This document shows, piece by piece, positions 13,787 to 26,848 of a stretch of 64,000 nt of DNA. A program made the translations under genes and the position numbers. The stretch lies in contig OX388343.1 of assembly GCA_947579665.1 (NCBI GenBank), positions 87,400,254 to 87,464,253 of the forward strand, read 5' to 3'. The DNA comes from Sympetrum striolatum (taxonomy: Eukaryota > Arthropoda > Insecta > Odonata > Libellulidae). The notes under the pieces were generated by a model, which saw only the letters and a list, made by a program, of their open reading frames with translations, was not told where the DNA came from and searched no databases. The first letter of the stretch is position 1; each line of letters opens with the position of its first letter.

Positions 13787-14694
13787 AGTTGATGATGCTT
13801 ATTTAATCTATTTTAACTGTATTTGAGTAAATTTTTAGAAGAAATAATATTTATATTAATTTGATAAAAACCTAAAGGTAAAATATTGCATTGCTATGAA
13901 TTCCTTTTAGTGATATTATGATATGGACCTATTAAGATATTTTACCTAGACCCTAGGTAAAATAGGGGCACTCTGTACTCTTCTATCCTTTCTTCTCATT
14001 TGCCGTGCTATATGTATTTTTATTAACTTATTCTCATTAATAACAATTACTTCAATTGAAGCTTTTCTAATTACCAAATGCAAAACATATTTCACATGTT
14101 ATTTTAAATATGTTAGAATGTAGGTTGATAGAATGTCCCTGCAATCTGTTTTTATTTTCTATAGATGTTCTTTCTATACTAGATCTAATTTCTGTGGTAT
14201 GAAAAATGGCTTTCTTATTTCTTAAGAAGTATCTTATGAACATAATTCTTGCATTTTATGTAAAATAAAGTTTATTGTAACGTTAATAAGAAATGCCAGA
14301 CAAAGGAATGATTCGTAATGACAGGGATGTTGTGAATTGTTCTTGCTCATAAGCACATCAGTTTATGATTGGTGCTCATTATTTCTCTTTTTAATAAGGA
14401 TAACAATTGACAAATATCTCCAATGTTTAATCTTGAACATCAATGTATATATCCATTATTGTTATTATTTTGTTTGTTGCTTCAATAATCCTACCATTCA
14501 CTTGATTTTTGTCTGAAGATACACACCATTAGTAATTTTTTACCTGATGAGAAACTTATAGAAAACATGGTGCATAATTAATATTATATGAGAAGTAAAG
14601 TGAAGTCTCAATGCCCCAAAGAAGTTGGTCAATGAAATCTAATAGTAAGAAATTATAGTTTAGATACTCACCAATGATAAACAATCTCTGCCTT
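13787..14694 (-). other. 3' UTR/downstream region of the kelch membrane protein gene
   Basis: The region follows the stop at 14695-14697. A consensus donor (GTGAGT on the minus strand, near 14672) comes about 20 bases after the stop and could mark a 3' UTR intron. Minus-strand AATAAA hexamers occur near 14272, 14146 and 14014. Confidence 0.4.
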
Positions 14695-17600
14695 TTAAGT
14701 AGTTAAAGGTCTGGTCAAACTGGTGTTTATTGATGAAGGAGGAAGGGGAGATCCTGGTGCAGGCATGGTAGTAGAATTCACACCAGCATAACAAACTTCA
14801 TCAGGTATAACACTATAACGTATAGGGGGAGGCTCTTTCAAAAGAACACTGCTATTACTTCTGCAGCGGTGAGGGAGGTGATGTGAGGCAAATTGGCAAT
14901 TGATAACCACAAAACGACGAATAAAAGCTACTGCAACAAACAGCATAAACATGGAGAAAGAAACAGCAAAGAAAAGGATAGTGCCTTGATAACCACTCTC
15001 CTCTTCACTTCCAAAAGCACCCAATGTAACACTTCCTCTTCCCATTTGATGATCTTCCATTGTTAATGGACGGATTACTCCTATCTTATCTGCCTGATCA
15101 TGTTCTAAATTTACAATAGCAGATGCTTCTATTAAAGGCTCTTTGCCAACAGGTATCTGATTCAACTTAATGCTCTCTTCACTTGAAATATGATTTAAGG
15201 CATTGTTTTGATCTATTCCTTCCATCTTTTTGACATTTTTCTCAGGATCATTTTCTTTCTTTGATTTTTCATCTGTTTCCACATTTTCTGTACCTTGCAC
15301 TAGAGCTAAAAGGGATGCATTGAGAACTGGTGAGCTCCCATTTGTCTCCAGCACTAATTCAGCACTCCACTCATCGTCCTCTTCCTCTTCTGCCTCTTGC
15401 CCCTGATCATAATTCTCTGATTCCCCTTCTTTTCCTGTGAGAGGAGTTGTCATTGCGTTGATTCCATCAACTGTCTCCACCATTTCGTTTCTAACCATTT
15501 CATCTTCCCCTTCTGTGGTAGCTTGCAAGGAATCATTCAATGTGTCATCTGGTTGTTCTGGAGAGGCTGTCATTTCAGAATTATTTCTGCTGATTTTTTG
15601 CTCATTTCCAAGAGCATTGTGAATTTCAGCTTTCCTTCCAAATAAAGTGCCAGTGTCTTCAGAAATCCTTATTATAAACAACCCCTGTTCTCTTAAACTA
15701 ACATCTGTCCCATCTCTAGGGTTCACCATGAAAACTTCCATTCCAACATCTTTTCTTTTTGAGCCAGCTGGAATTTTATTTTTATTCACAGGTAATCTTG
15801 TTCCATTTTGCTTGGCTGTTGAAGAAGAGATTATCTTACCTAAATGTCCAATTCCCAAGGCTTTTCCTTCCTCCACTTCTTCTACTTCCTCTTCCTCCTC
15901 TTCACTACCTTTCTTGTTTTTGAATACCCCATCCTCTACTATCTTAAGGTGATATAAACCCATGTTGGCACGAAACCACTTAAGAGCTGCACCCTGCCAG
16001 ATGTTTTCAAGGGGTGTCCAATTTATTGAGCCTTGTTCCAGTACCCACAGGTCAAGTAACCGACCATAAGCTAACAAAAGGTATCTTCGCCCAGAATTTG
16101 GTGATTCTATAGTTGAAATAGTCCAACGACGTGCCTGTGAAGCACCTTGACTTAACCTAATTGTCCCAAGGGATTGAAGTTTGGGTGTATCCTTTTCCAT
16201 GCACATGGTTGATGAGTGAAGAAGATTTGAGGGACCTCCAGGAGTTGGGCACAAGACAACAAGGCATTTACCCAACGACGTCCAATGCATAGCTGCTGTA
16301 TCTTTTCCACATTTCCATGAACTAGAGAATTGTGTCAAATTTTTTACAGAAATGTGCTCCCATTGTGTCGAAGCCAAATCAAATCGCCATAGTTTTGGAA
16401 TATAGCTTGTTGTATTTTGGTTTGCATTAAAAGTTGTATTCAAACCCTTTTGTGAGCCAAAATTGTTCAGGGATCCTTTTTGGCTCTGTAATATTGGATT
16501 ATGACTTATGACATCCAATGCAAATAAAGCTTGTGATTCTTTGTCGCACCATGTGATTGGTGGCCGAGTTAACGTATGGAAATCAGGACAGAATGTCACG
16601 GGACCTTCTTCAGGTATTATGCTCTTAGTTGCATCTTTTCCTTCATCATTGACCTTGTGAGGAAATAAAATATATCCATCAAAACTCTTAAAGAGAATAC
16701 AAAAATATTTCATAAAAATGAACTTCATTACTTACCGTATTTTCAGTGAAATTTCTCCTCACTGAAAGTTTATCTTGAGTTCTTGGCTCGTCTACTTTCT
16801 TATCCTCCTGCAATTGATTACTTTTTTCAGTTGTCACAGTATCTTCATCACAGCAAACATACGTTGTCCAGAGTCTTGTGTCATTCATTTCTAACAACCA
16901 CACAGTATCAACTGGTTTACTTCCTGGTGCATACACAGCCATTACTCGGCCATCAACTCTTCCTACCTTTGACGAAACTTCTGTTGTTGAATCATTATTT
17001 GATTTGGTTCTACCATTTCTACTATCTTTTGATACTGAGCTTGATTTACCACCACCTCCACAGAGTATAGGCCTTGTTAAAGGGTGATCAGGACCTCCTG
17101 GGGCAGGAATCGACATTAATGTTGAAGGATATATCCTTGTCCATAGACGCTCTGATGGTTGATAATGCCAAAGATCACTGAAGTATTTTGTAGTAGGTGG
17201 TGATTGAGTTCCTCTGTTACTATTATGTTTCCCCATGTTTTTCTCAAATCTGAAAATAAACCAGTGAAGAAATCAGTCATAACACCAATTAAACTATTTA
17301 CCATTGAGCCTTAGATGTTTTACTAGGTTATGGGTTTAAATCCATCATGAAATTCTGACAATTTATGGATTTGTCATAGCTTACACAATAGTTGAATGTA
17401 AGTTTTTCCACTACATTTAATTCTCTTAATCTTATTCCAGAAGGTTAATTTCATTTATAATTTGAAGACTTTTGAAAATCAATCTCATTAAATAATAAGG
17501 CCTATGGGAAAAATATAATTCAGTGTCTATAACTGATATCTTTAACTGGTGAAAATAAGCAATACTGGCATATTGGTGTGAGTGTATGACAGTACAGGAA

Positions 17601-20600
17601 AATTTTTACTGCATTCAAATAAAAAAGCCAGATTCAATCTCTCATCCTTTGATAATCTATTGAATTTAAATCATCCATTCTCCCTACTATATCTCAGACA
17701 ATAAATTACATGCGATGCTATACATTAATCATGATTTTGGTTATATTTTTAGCTCTCTTGTAAATAGTTCAACTCTGGATTTTTCAATTCAAGATAATGT
17801 ATTTAAAGATTAATCTATGCACAGTTATATTAGAAAAATTGTTAACAAAAACTTAATGTTAAAATAAAATGTCCATATTGAGGGCTGATAACAGTGATTT
17901 TTCTAAATAAATTGGAATGTTAAACCTTACATGCAAAAGTTTTCAAAAATAATAAGAGCATGGCATTCCCCATGCAAAGGAATCAGGTGTGCTAGTATCT
18001 CTTTTCAAAATTAGATAGTACCTTCAAATTAAAAAAAAAATGGTTTGATTGAATTCAAGGTATTTCTGGACAGGTTTATGCCATTTTCTCTGTATTATTA
18101 ATAATAAAAATAAGTGAATTTAACAAGATACATTTTGGGTTTTTAAATCCTTTGGTATTTGAAAATCATGCCTAATAGAATTATTTTCACATAATTCTTC
18201 TCTCATAATTGTGTTTTTTATGAAACTGCATGTATTTGGCTAGAAAATAAAAGTCAAATATGTACCTGTTTTTCTTAATTGCCTTTTCCTTGCTTCCATG
18301 GGAAACCTTATTACTATAGATGCTTCTGTGACCACCAAACAACCACCAGTCTCCAGAATCAGGGTCAGACCATGTTGCTGCTTCTTCCCTCATTTGTGGA
18401 TATGAGCTATTAACATTCCGCCACATTGGTTTCTCAAAGGACCATTCTTACAAAAAGAAATAGAAGAAGTTGATGCCAGTAAGTTAATTATGTCAAGAGA
18501 ATAATTTATTTACTTTATTTATTTTCTTTATTGTATATTTATTAGCTAAATTATGATATGCATACATTCTGAGGTTGAAATCTGATAGAATATGTCTACT
18601 TTTATCAGATTTAGATATGAGATTGAAAGTATTTTTGCTGGAGCCATTAGAGTCAAAGAGTCAAAGTAATATTTCCCAGCTCTATTTTATTTATTTTAAT
18701 ATAAAATGTAAAAAATTTGCAATCATCACTTCAAATATTGAAAATTATGAAAATAGATTTTAATTTTTTCCTTTTCAATTATCAGTTATTTCTGAGTAAT
18801 ACTCAAAAATTTAAAAAATTAAATTCATTAAGCAATGTACAAAATAAATGTACACCATGATTATTTAATTGATTGTAGCTTAATTTTAGCGTCTATAACA
18901 ATTTACTAAGAGTAAATTTGAAGAGCTTATTCAAAAAGTGATGGTGTAAACATTTTCATCAGATATTTTTGTTTTATTTATTCTCACTGCATCCTCTGTG
19001 AGATATAAGCCTTTTTATATTACATTCTAACATTTTAAATATGTTTAACCAATTCAAATGAAATAAATCTCAACCATGTGATATGTATAACTTTTCTAAT
19101 ACAGATAGTTTTACAGAACAAATGCATGATATTGAAGCTAATTGTTTTATTTTAAAGCAATACTGCTGAGTTGATTACTGATGATATTTCATTACCTCAT
19201 TTTCAAAGGCTTATTTGACATATTTTGAACGAAATACAATGAAATGGTTTTTGATCTGATTAATGGTATACCATTTAGTTAATATACAATGAAGAAAATT
19301 GTCCTGTTCATTAAATGCAATATTTCGGTATTTAAACATGTATTTAAGTCCATGGTATGGCATCTCAATGTGTGATATGACCTAGCTAGGCTGAATTTAC
19401 TGTGGATGATATTTGATCAACTTCCTATTAATTATTCCTGCCCATCCTTTTATGATGCTGGGTCAACTTCATCGCTTCAGCAGGAATCAAACCTGGCAAT
19501 GATTACAGATGAATTAGCTACCCACTTGCTGATTGTGGGACTATCTTGTTTACTGTTCTATATTCCTGAGCACTTCTTTTGATTTTGGAGGCCTCCTTTT
19601 CCCCATCGTAATAATTAAATAAATTTTCCGAAAACTTTCAGCTCAATCATGAAAAAGTGTCATTATTTCTTGTTGGTGGAGAAAATACTGACAAAATATA
19701 TTGAAACAATGGTATCAAAAACCCTCCAGCATTGCATACTTCTTATAAGCCCAAACAAAACAAATGTTTTGGTGTTTACTTATGAAAGAATAAAAAGTTA
19801 TTAATTAATGCCTCAGTCTGCTTTAACTCTATAGAAATGAGTATATTCTGTACTCTGCAGTGTAAATCTAGGCACAAGGATAAATAAAATCATATAAGAG
19901 GACTGCTATTTATAATTTTGAAAATCACTACATGCTCCTTGCTGTTCTCTGTTTCTGTTGCACTTCTATTATTTACTAACCTGTAAAGCATTGTATTAGC
20001 CTATTTGTGTAAGTACATTTATTATGGGATTTCCAGTAAATCAGCTGTAAATTATGTGTTTGCATTAAGTCTAAGTTTGGCTCCACTTTCAGCAATTTAA
20101 ATACACCCATCATATATGTAGCATATGGTTAAATATTTCTAATATTTTTATCATATTTTGATTATCATACTATTCCACGTCTTTTTACCTTCTTGAAGTT
20201 ATATAACTTGAAATGGTCTACAAATATAAATAGAATGTAATAATATATAGAATTATCTTACCAATGAACATGTACGTGTATAAACCATCATTATGTACCA
20301 ATTGCAGCAGATGCTACTAAATTTTTAAATGAAACTGAGCAAGCAATAAACGCTAAGTATACTTAACAGTTTCCTATGCTGAAATGCTGAACTCTTATTT
20401 TGATCTAAAAGCACTTCTAAATTAAATTTCAATTTGTTATGGTATTTAAACAACAAACACAGAAAGGAGTAAACTATCATTTCACTTTTATCATCGCATC
20501 CTTATCTGAACCACTTTCAATAACTAAAGGAATTTAAATTAATTAAGAGAATTATTTATAATTTATTAGTAAGTATTTGATATCGCTTGTGAATATTTAG

Positions 20601-21595
20601 CTCTCGGAAAAAATATCGACTAAAAATCGTTTTTCTTTATTTGAAACAAAAATACAGAATTGTCATTTAATTCAACGCATTGAAAAAATTATCTGAAAAA
20701 TATCATCATATGCATACACTATGTTGAATATAAAAATAACACCATATGGAAATCAAACTGTTCAAATTTCCATTCGAATTTCTATTTGGCTTGTTGTTGG
20801 AATATAAGAAAAAATAATTATAACCTATTTTTAAAAAAAGATAAACGTTGTGACGGTACTTGACGTCTAATTCTGCATCCGCGCAATGCGTCTGACAGTA
20901 TCTCCTCTCATAGGAGTATCTTCCCAGCTGTTTTCATGCCCGTGAGTTCAAAGAACAAAAAAAGTGAAACAAATAATTTTAGTTGCAGCACATCAAAATA
21001 TGCGGCTATATCGAATCATCTCCATCGATCTGCTTTCCTCGTATCCATAGCAACCCCGTATCCAGGATGCCCTGGCAACGAGGGATGGAAAAGAGCGGTG
21101 CAGATGCGAGCAGATCAAACATGGCGCCGATGCGAGAGAGCGGAATGTAGCAGGGTGAGGGGAATCGATAACGACATCTCCGGGGACAGAAAGCGAAAAA
21201 AACGCTGATAGCCCAATTGACCAAGTTTGCGGATGGGTTGAAAAGGAAAAAAAATTGCTGTGGAGGGAGCGATGAAGTTTCAACCCCCTAAATAGAGCGC
21301 ACTTTTTTATGAAACGAACGATGAGTAGATTTTGCCTTTCTCCTGCGCATAATTTACGTGTGGAAAATCACTATTCCGAGAGTAGGCAGTGATACGATAT
21401 TGTCAAAGGCGCATGAGATTACGTCTTACCTGCAACAAAGCTCTTGGTTGCGGGTTGGTATTTCTCTGTGTGCCTGTCATCAGATGCGCCTTCTGCAGCA
21501 TTCACCCTAGGTGCAGATTCCGTCGTGAGGTCCCCGGCTTGGTGGCATGGTGCCACGAGCAGGAGTATGGTTATCCAGGGCAAGATGCGAGACAT
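14695..21595 (-). CDS. Secreted/type I membrane protein with kelch-like ectodomain, 4 exons, 939 aa
   Basis: Exons: 21595-21430, 18446-18266, 17249-16736, 16653-14695. Phases are 1, 2 and 0 and match at every junction, total 2820 nt. Start chosen at 21595 because the peptide opens with a signal sequence (MSRILPWITILLLVAP). An upstream in-frame ATG at 21757 would bury it. Kelch-type pieces: WSDPDSGDWWLFGG (about 81-94), YFSDLWHYQPSERLW (from about 138), APGGPDHP, later LWRFDLASTQWEHI and LLDLWVLEQGSINW, which read as beta-propeller blades. A long Glu-rich linker follows, then one hydrophobic helix (about 846-865), an RR stop-transfer motif and a tail of about 74 aa rich in Pro/Ser. Orientation: propeller outside, tail in cytosol. 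No named orthologue recognised. Intron 1 is about 3 kb. Confidence 0.88.
18447..21429 (-). other. Intron 1 of the kelch membrane protein gene
   Basis: Mostly AT-rich. From about 20.85 to 21.3 kb the sequence is richer in GC and CpG, next to the first exon, and may be regulatory. I found no further exon with matching phase: exons 1 and 2 join directly (G|AA). One weak tRNA-like segment lies near 19.5 kb. Confidence 0.6.
19450..19545 (-). repeat. Weak tRNA-derived SINE-like segment
   Basis: On the minus strand a B-box-like CCAGGTTTGATTCC follows, about 50 bases on, a GGGTAGCTAATTC stretch resembling an A box. There is no proper cloverleaf. Confidence 0.3.
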
Positions 21596-21900
21596 GTGAA
21601 GGCGGACTTGGGAGATGCGATGAGCTGGAGCGACTCCGCCCCCTGCGAAGCAATGGCTGTTTGGCGCCCGATTCTTATCCCCGGGGACCGACTTTGTGTC
21701 CGCGAGCGGGCGCGAATTGCTTGAGGACCCACCGACGAGAAACGAACCACGCCCCACAACTTCCGTTTCCTATCGGCTGTCCTTCCTTCCTCAGCTTCCA
21801 CTCTAGTTTAGTTAATTACTGCTGCCCGCAATCCCTTGCACCTGCTGCGAGATCGCCCGTGGGTGTCAGGCCAGGCGGTGCGCGCATGTTCCAAAGGTGA
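21596..21900 (-). promoter_or_regulatory. GC/CpG-rich promoter region of the kelch membrane protein gene
   Basis: The stretch upstream of the signal-peptide exon is clearly GC-rich against AT-rich surroundings and has many CpGs. No TATA box is evident, so a dispersed promoter is likely. Open frames on both strands here follow from composition. Confidence 0.5.
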
Positions 21901-22359
21901 CGTGAAAGCAGCCGCTCCCATTTCAAAGGAGACCCCTCGAGAAACCCCTAAGTGGCATAGCGAAAAAGATTAATCACCACAACATCCCCGATATTGCCAT
22001 GCACCAAGCCTTATTAAAGCTTTTCTGCTGATTCGATATCTTACCAGCAAGTTCTTCTATTCCGCCGTCACTCAAATTTGACCTACAGAGCTTGTCAATT
22101 AATAAAATACTCAGTTTAAAAAAAAGTTGTTCACATGGTTCACATGGTCATATGCTTATCCTTAACTATTACAAAATATACAAATTTCAACTGCAGCCCT
22201 AACGTGCGGAACTTTCCCTGTGATCTCGCGAATAAAGTTACGAAATTTTCTTTTCTAAGACGATGCCTATACCCGCAATCACTCTTCCGCTAATTACTAG
22301 ATATAGTTATGAAAATCAATCCTTACAAAATTAAATTAAATATGTATATTTGTTAATCG

Positions 22360-22437
22360 GCCCAGGGATAGCCCAGTGGAAAATTCGGGTTCACTTTCAA
22401 CGAAAACGATCCCAGGTTCGATTCCTTGTGGGGGCCA
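22360..22437 (+). repeat. tRNA-like element, probable SINE head or tRNA pseudogene
   Basis: A-box match TAGCCCAGTGG (22369-22379) and B-box match GGTTCGATTCC (22415-22425) sit at tRNA-like spacing. The first bases (GGCCC) could pair with the last (GGGCC). The T-arm stem is imperfect and I cannot assign an anticodon, so a functional tRNA is unlikely. Confidence 0.5.
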
Positions 22438-23340
22438 TAATGTTGACCCTTAATTCATGGAAAACATAAGGAGAACATCACGAAAAGAATGTGAATTATC
22501 ATGTATCATATTTAAATACGAACAATACGCTTAAGTTACGCACACGGTGCGTTTTCCCTTCGAATAGAAGCAATTGGGAAAAAAATGAAGGAAATCGTAG
22601 TATAGAACATCGAAAAATATATTTCTACGTCCAAATAACGCTGTTCGATTAATTTTCCATAAAATGGTTTACATTAACGAAAATGATTTATTCTAAGGTT
22701 ATTTAATCAATAAAACACAATGGATTTTTATTTTCAATTTTCACTTCGTAATAAAATTTCTTCTCTAACAAAAGCTTCTTAGAATAAATCATCTTGATTT
22801 CAAATTTTTTCGTCAATTCAAAAACAAAGTCTTCTCTAGTCTTCTACTACGCTGGTCAACCTCTCCCTAACTAAAATTATTTACATACAATTTTTAAGTA
22901 AATTATGAAAAATTGTTTGGCTCCCACCCCCTAATTATTTTCCTTTTCATATAATCTAAATATTGTCCTCGTGTCCACAAAACTTTTCGTCAAAAGCTTA
23001 AATGTAAAAGCAAGGCTTGGTATGCTTGTTGCTAGGATCTGTTCTAGTTAGGTATGAGCTCAACCTGAGAAGCACACTGCATTTTTGTTTAATTATTTAT
23101 TCATTGAGCGGATGGAAAAGTGATATTAACGCATATTTAACCTTAGCTGTTTTAACTGGACAGACAAGATTAAATTTGGCTGCTTTTATTAACTGACGAA
23201 AGAATATTAAGTTTGTCAACGAATAATTCATTTTGATATTAGTATTTGGTCTAAATGGTGATTTGCAATTAGTTGCAGCACATTTTTTGTACGTGAGACC
23301 TCCGGCTTTAACTCCCAGAGTAGTATTCTTCTGTGTACTT

Positions 23341-23410
23341 TCTTTCAAGGTATCTCTTTCTTTAAAATTTTTTTGGACGATGGGTTGGATGTAAGGAGAG
23401 ACTAAAGGGC
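23341..23410 (+). repeat. Interspersed repeat family, copy 1
   Basis: Resembles 36555-36655 and the reverse complement of 25680-25780. Shared blocks: TTTCAAGnTATCTCTTT, then GACGATGG or GACGAATGG, then GGATGTAAGGAGAGACT or variants. Unclassified. Confidence 0.5.
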
Positions 23411-24866
23411 AGAACCCACTTAAGTGTAGAAACAGCCGCACCGCCGCCGGTTTTTATGACTCATTCATGAAAGTGGACCCAGAGGTCTGTTAGATGACGT
23501 AGAAACACACCCTATCCGCAAATCTCGCTCCAATGAAAGTTAAACGTGAATATTATCGAACGAAAATTTTATACTATCTTATTTTCGAGTATATTTCCTT
23601 AGCTAATACTCCGATATCGGGTATTTGAAAATGTTGTTTACGCATACCATTCCTTTTTCAACAATTCTGTTGATACCAGCTAAATATGTACAAAATAAGA
23701 ATTTATATTTTATTCAAAGAGTCTTTCATTGAATTGAATTAAGATTGAAGACAATATTCGATGTAAAAAAATCTCTTCTTACATCCTTTTATTATTCTGC
23801 CTAGCACGATTTGATACGAACATTTTTCTATTAAAGAAGAAAAGAACTCAGCACGGTAAAAACTGCTTTTTCAAGACGCCATCAAATTGATGATTCCGTC
23901 TTAAAATTTTTCCACTGAAACTTATGCTCTATAAATCCATTGTTTTTCGCTTGCTTCTAATTTACTGGCGCACTTCATTTACCGGAACAATTTAATTAAA
24001 TTGCGCTTAAATACCATTAAATTCAATACGATAGTAATATAAATCCCTTCGCAACGTGAAAATTCATCTTATATTTCCTTATGTGTGGTATTTTTGGTCT
24101 GCGAATTTTTCTTTTTATCGTAAGATATTCGAATCGAAAAATCGATGGCAATATAGCTCTTATTTTTTTTCTACCTGTGGATGCATATGCTTTATGGTAT
24201 AATTCTTCAAATACTGAGCAAATATTTCCGGAGATAGCGATTCACTACATAATTAATCCGGTTAGCACTGAATGTTTAGTCATAAAGTTATAGGGTGAAT
24301 TTAACACAAACATAGGAGCGATGGTTTCTACACTTCAATTATTTCCATATGATTCTTCTTTGGCAGAATGTATTCCATCAATGAAATCTTTCGATGCAAT
24401 TACTTGGGACACAATCAAAAACTATTGCCATCTTGGTAGATTGGAAACCATCATTAAGCTCGATTATGATCGGGTTAACGTTCCTATTCGTATGAGCTTA
24501 CTATAAATACATGCCAAATATTATGGTTTCCATTGGAATTGCAGTACGTCTCCTACTACTTCATTTATTTTAAAACTGAAATCTTGCAATTTACGGAAAC
24601 TCTAGAGAAATTTTCACAAAGGCACTCTAACTTATCAGAGTGAAATTTAGTTATTTTGAACTAAATGAGTACTATGATCAATAATTATATCAGGAATAAA
24701 ATCATTTCTGTGCTTTAGAATAATTTATACGCATAGAATTTTCTATGTATTTGTCTGCTTAAAGATTATGAAAATCTCAAAGGGAAAATGCGAAATATTG
24801 CTGTGAATCTAGAGGTTGGTCCATCGCTAAATGACAAGGCATATCTGAATAAATATTGCAAGCTAT

Positions 24867-24937
24867 ACTTACAAAAGTAAAAAAACACACACATCACAAT
24901 TTTGTACAAGTGTGTGTGTGTTTTTTACTTTTGTAAG
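24867..24937. repeat. Long hairpin with (AC)n/(GT)n arms
   Basis: The arms begin ACTTACAAAAGTAAAAAA on the left and end in its complement on the right. They are about 28 bp with one indel, around a loop of about 14 bases. The transcript would fold strongly. Confidence 0.75.
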
Positions 24938-25441
24938 TTTAAAATGAAGTTCCACCAAGTAACACTGGATTTGATTTCTTTAATTGCAATCTAATTATGG
25001 GGTGAACGGATTTTTATCTCAGGGACTGTAATTCCGTAACTATGTAACGTACTAATTCACAGCCCAGCAAAAGTGAAAATAACATTACTGCTCTTCGGTT
25101 AAGTATCGGAAGAGGTCGCAAGGCACGAGAAGAGACCCGTAATCCTTTCTATTTTTAGCCTCCTTTCCAGCCTTAATTGACTCCAGCTCATTGTGCGATG
25201 CATTTTCCCCGTCTTTCCTTTAGGAAATATTTTTAGTCTTGCTAAAAGGACGACCCTGAACTTTGCGTCTTCACCGACCAATGAAGTTTAGCGAAAAAGA
25301 TTAGAGTAAACCGTTATTAAGTAGTCATGCTCCATCCTAATGTTTACGCATGTACGTAAAGTCGTATTTCTTATAAAAAATGAAGAAGAAATCAAAGAGT
25401 AGTTTCACTGAGTACTTTCAATCATAATTCTTATGATATTA

Positions 25442-25463
25442 AGGACAATCTAGAGATTGTCCT
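25442..25463. repeat. Perfect 22-bp palindrome
   Basis: AGGACAATCT followed by AG and AGATTGTCCT is self-complementary over its full length. No gene is adjacent. Confidence 0.8.
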
Positions 25464-25679
25464 CGACGTGTCTTACAGATCCATCATCGAGGCTTAAAAG
25501 TATAACTTAGGCTTAACGATAGGCTTATTGCTGAGAGTCGTAGTTGTTGGGGATGAGTCTAACAAGAGAAGGAATCAGCAAATCATATACTGCTTTATCT
25601 AGTATTTGCCACCTATCCTATTCGTCTTTTCCTAACGTCTAACTCCTAGCAATAATAATAATAATAAATTATAAAAGGA

Positions 25680-25780
25680 CTTTATTTAGGGCGAGATTGA
25701 GACTATAAAGCCTCTTCTTACATCTAACCATTCGTCATTTAAATGTAAAAAAAGAGATAGCTTGAAAAAAAGTACAAAGA
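25680..25780 (-). repeat. Interspersed repeat family, copy 2
   Basis: On the minus strand it reads TTTTTCAAGCTATCTCTTT, then ATGACGAATGGTTAGATG, then a stretch ending CTCGCCCTAAATAAA. It resembles the copies near 23341 and 36555. Confidence 0.55.
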
Positions 25781-26102
25781 AGAAATTTACTTTGTGGTTT
25801 TAAAAAACTTTAGCTGAGAGCTTAGGAAAAAAATTCCACTGCAGGAAATCACGGGGATATGAAAAACCTGCGAAACTGTCAGATAGGAAAACTATATTTA
25901 GTGATGAAATCGGATTAAATTAAATTTAAAGATAATAAGGCATACAAATAGTATCATACAAGAATAAAATAAGAACAAGCAGTTACACATTTACAGAGAA
26001 GTAGGTAAAAAATAAAATTCACAGAATCGGGCGAGATATGGTGGAAATCCATCATGCAAAATGAAGGAGATATTTGGTACTTTTTCCACAAAAATGTTTT
26101 AT

Positions 26103-26146
26103 TTGTACTACCGGTTTCAACGGAGGACCGTCATCTTCAGGTACAA
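26103..26146 (-). ncRNA. Candidate hammerhead ribozyme in the left Penelope arm
   Basis: Mirror copy of the motif at 26849-26892, read on the minus strand: stem I TTGTAC/GTACAA, core CTGAAGA, stem II GACGG/CCGTT, core GAA, tiny palindromic stem III ACC/GGT, predicted cleavage after the A of GTA. It has the same unpaired U after the CTGAAGA box. Confidence 0.55.
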
Positions 26147-26367
26147 GTTATACAATTCAAACAAAATATATACTAACAAGGGAGAAGAGGGGAAGAAGGG
26201 AGTGGAGGAGAGGGTGAAGTAAGTGCGTTGGGGAAGATCGGGAAAGAGCGCGCGGGAGTAAGGGTAAAGGGGACGCTATCAGTGGGGGGGAAGAAAATAA
26301 TAACAATATCAGACCTTCTTTTAAATCCTCCTTGAATTTGGGAAAAATATTTTGTAATGATAAAGAC

Positions 26368-26616
26368 ATGCACAACCGTCATTTAAAAGCTGGGGTCTAC
26401 AGACTTAAGTGCTAGGGGTGCGATGGTGTATACATCGGGCAGACCTCCCGCTCTTTCTCCATCAGAACAAAAGAGCATGAAAGATCCTTTGCTAAAAATT
26501 TAAAGAAGTCAAATTTCGCAAAACATCTCCTAGAACCAACCATGCTGCCGACTTCAATCCCGATATCCTGCACATTTGTAATAAAGGCCATCGTCTAAAC
26601 TTCTTGGAACAGTTAT
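26368..26616 (+). pseudogene. Penelope GIY-YIG endonuclease relic
   Basis: Frames read GVYRLKC, stop, then GCDGVYIGQTSRSFSIRTKE, then FAKHLLE. After a frameshift they continue as DILHICNKGHRLNFLEQL. The VYIGQT...R block and the NKGHRLNFLEQL ending are the usual layout of the Penelope endonuclease domain. One stop and one frameshift make it non-functional. Confidence 0.85.
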
Positions 26617-26848
26617 AAATCCTTTCCCATACAAATTCCCCTGGTTTTTCCGTGCTTAATGAGTTCCTTTACCCTTTCCATTCACCGCTGGTTCGTCCTT
26701 TTCTTCCCCCCACTGATAGCGTCCCCTTTACCCTTACTCCCGCGCGCTCTTTCCCGATCTTCCCCAACGCACTTACTTCACCCTCTCCTCCACTCACTTC
26801 TTCCCCTCTTCTCCCTCGTTAGTATATATTTTGTTTGAATTGTATAAC

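Larger units (their letters stand above)
22438..26055. other. Intergenic, AT-rich, with small inverted and interspersed repeats
   Basis: No gene supported. It holds members of an interspersed repeat (23341-23410 and 25680-25780), a hairpin (24867-24937), a 22-bp palindrome (25442-25463) and a short AAT microsatellite near 25650. Confidence 0.55.

Noticed and set aside
21419..21757. Upstream start for the kelch protein at 21757
   Set aside because: It would place 54 extra residues before the signal peptide. The ATG at 21595 puts the hydrophobic core at the N-terminus.
22360..22437. Functional tRNA gene
   Set aside because: A and B boxes are present, but the T-arm does not pair fully and there is no clear anticodon arm.
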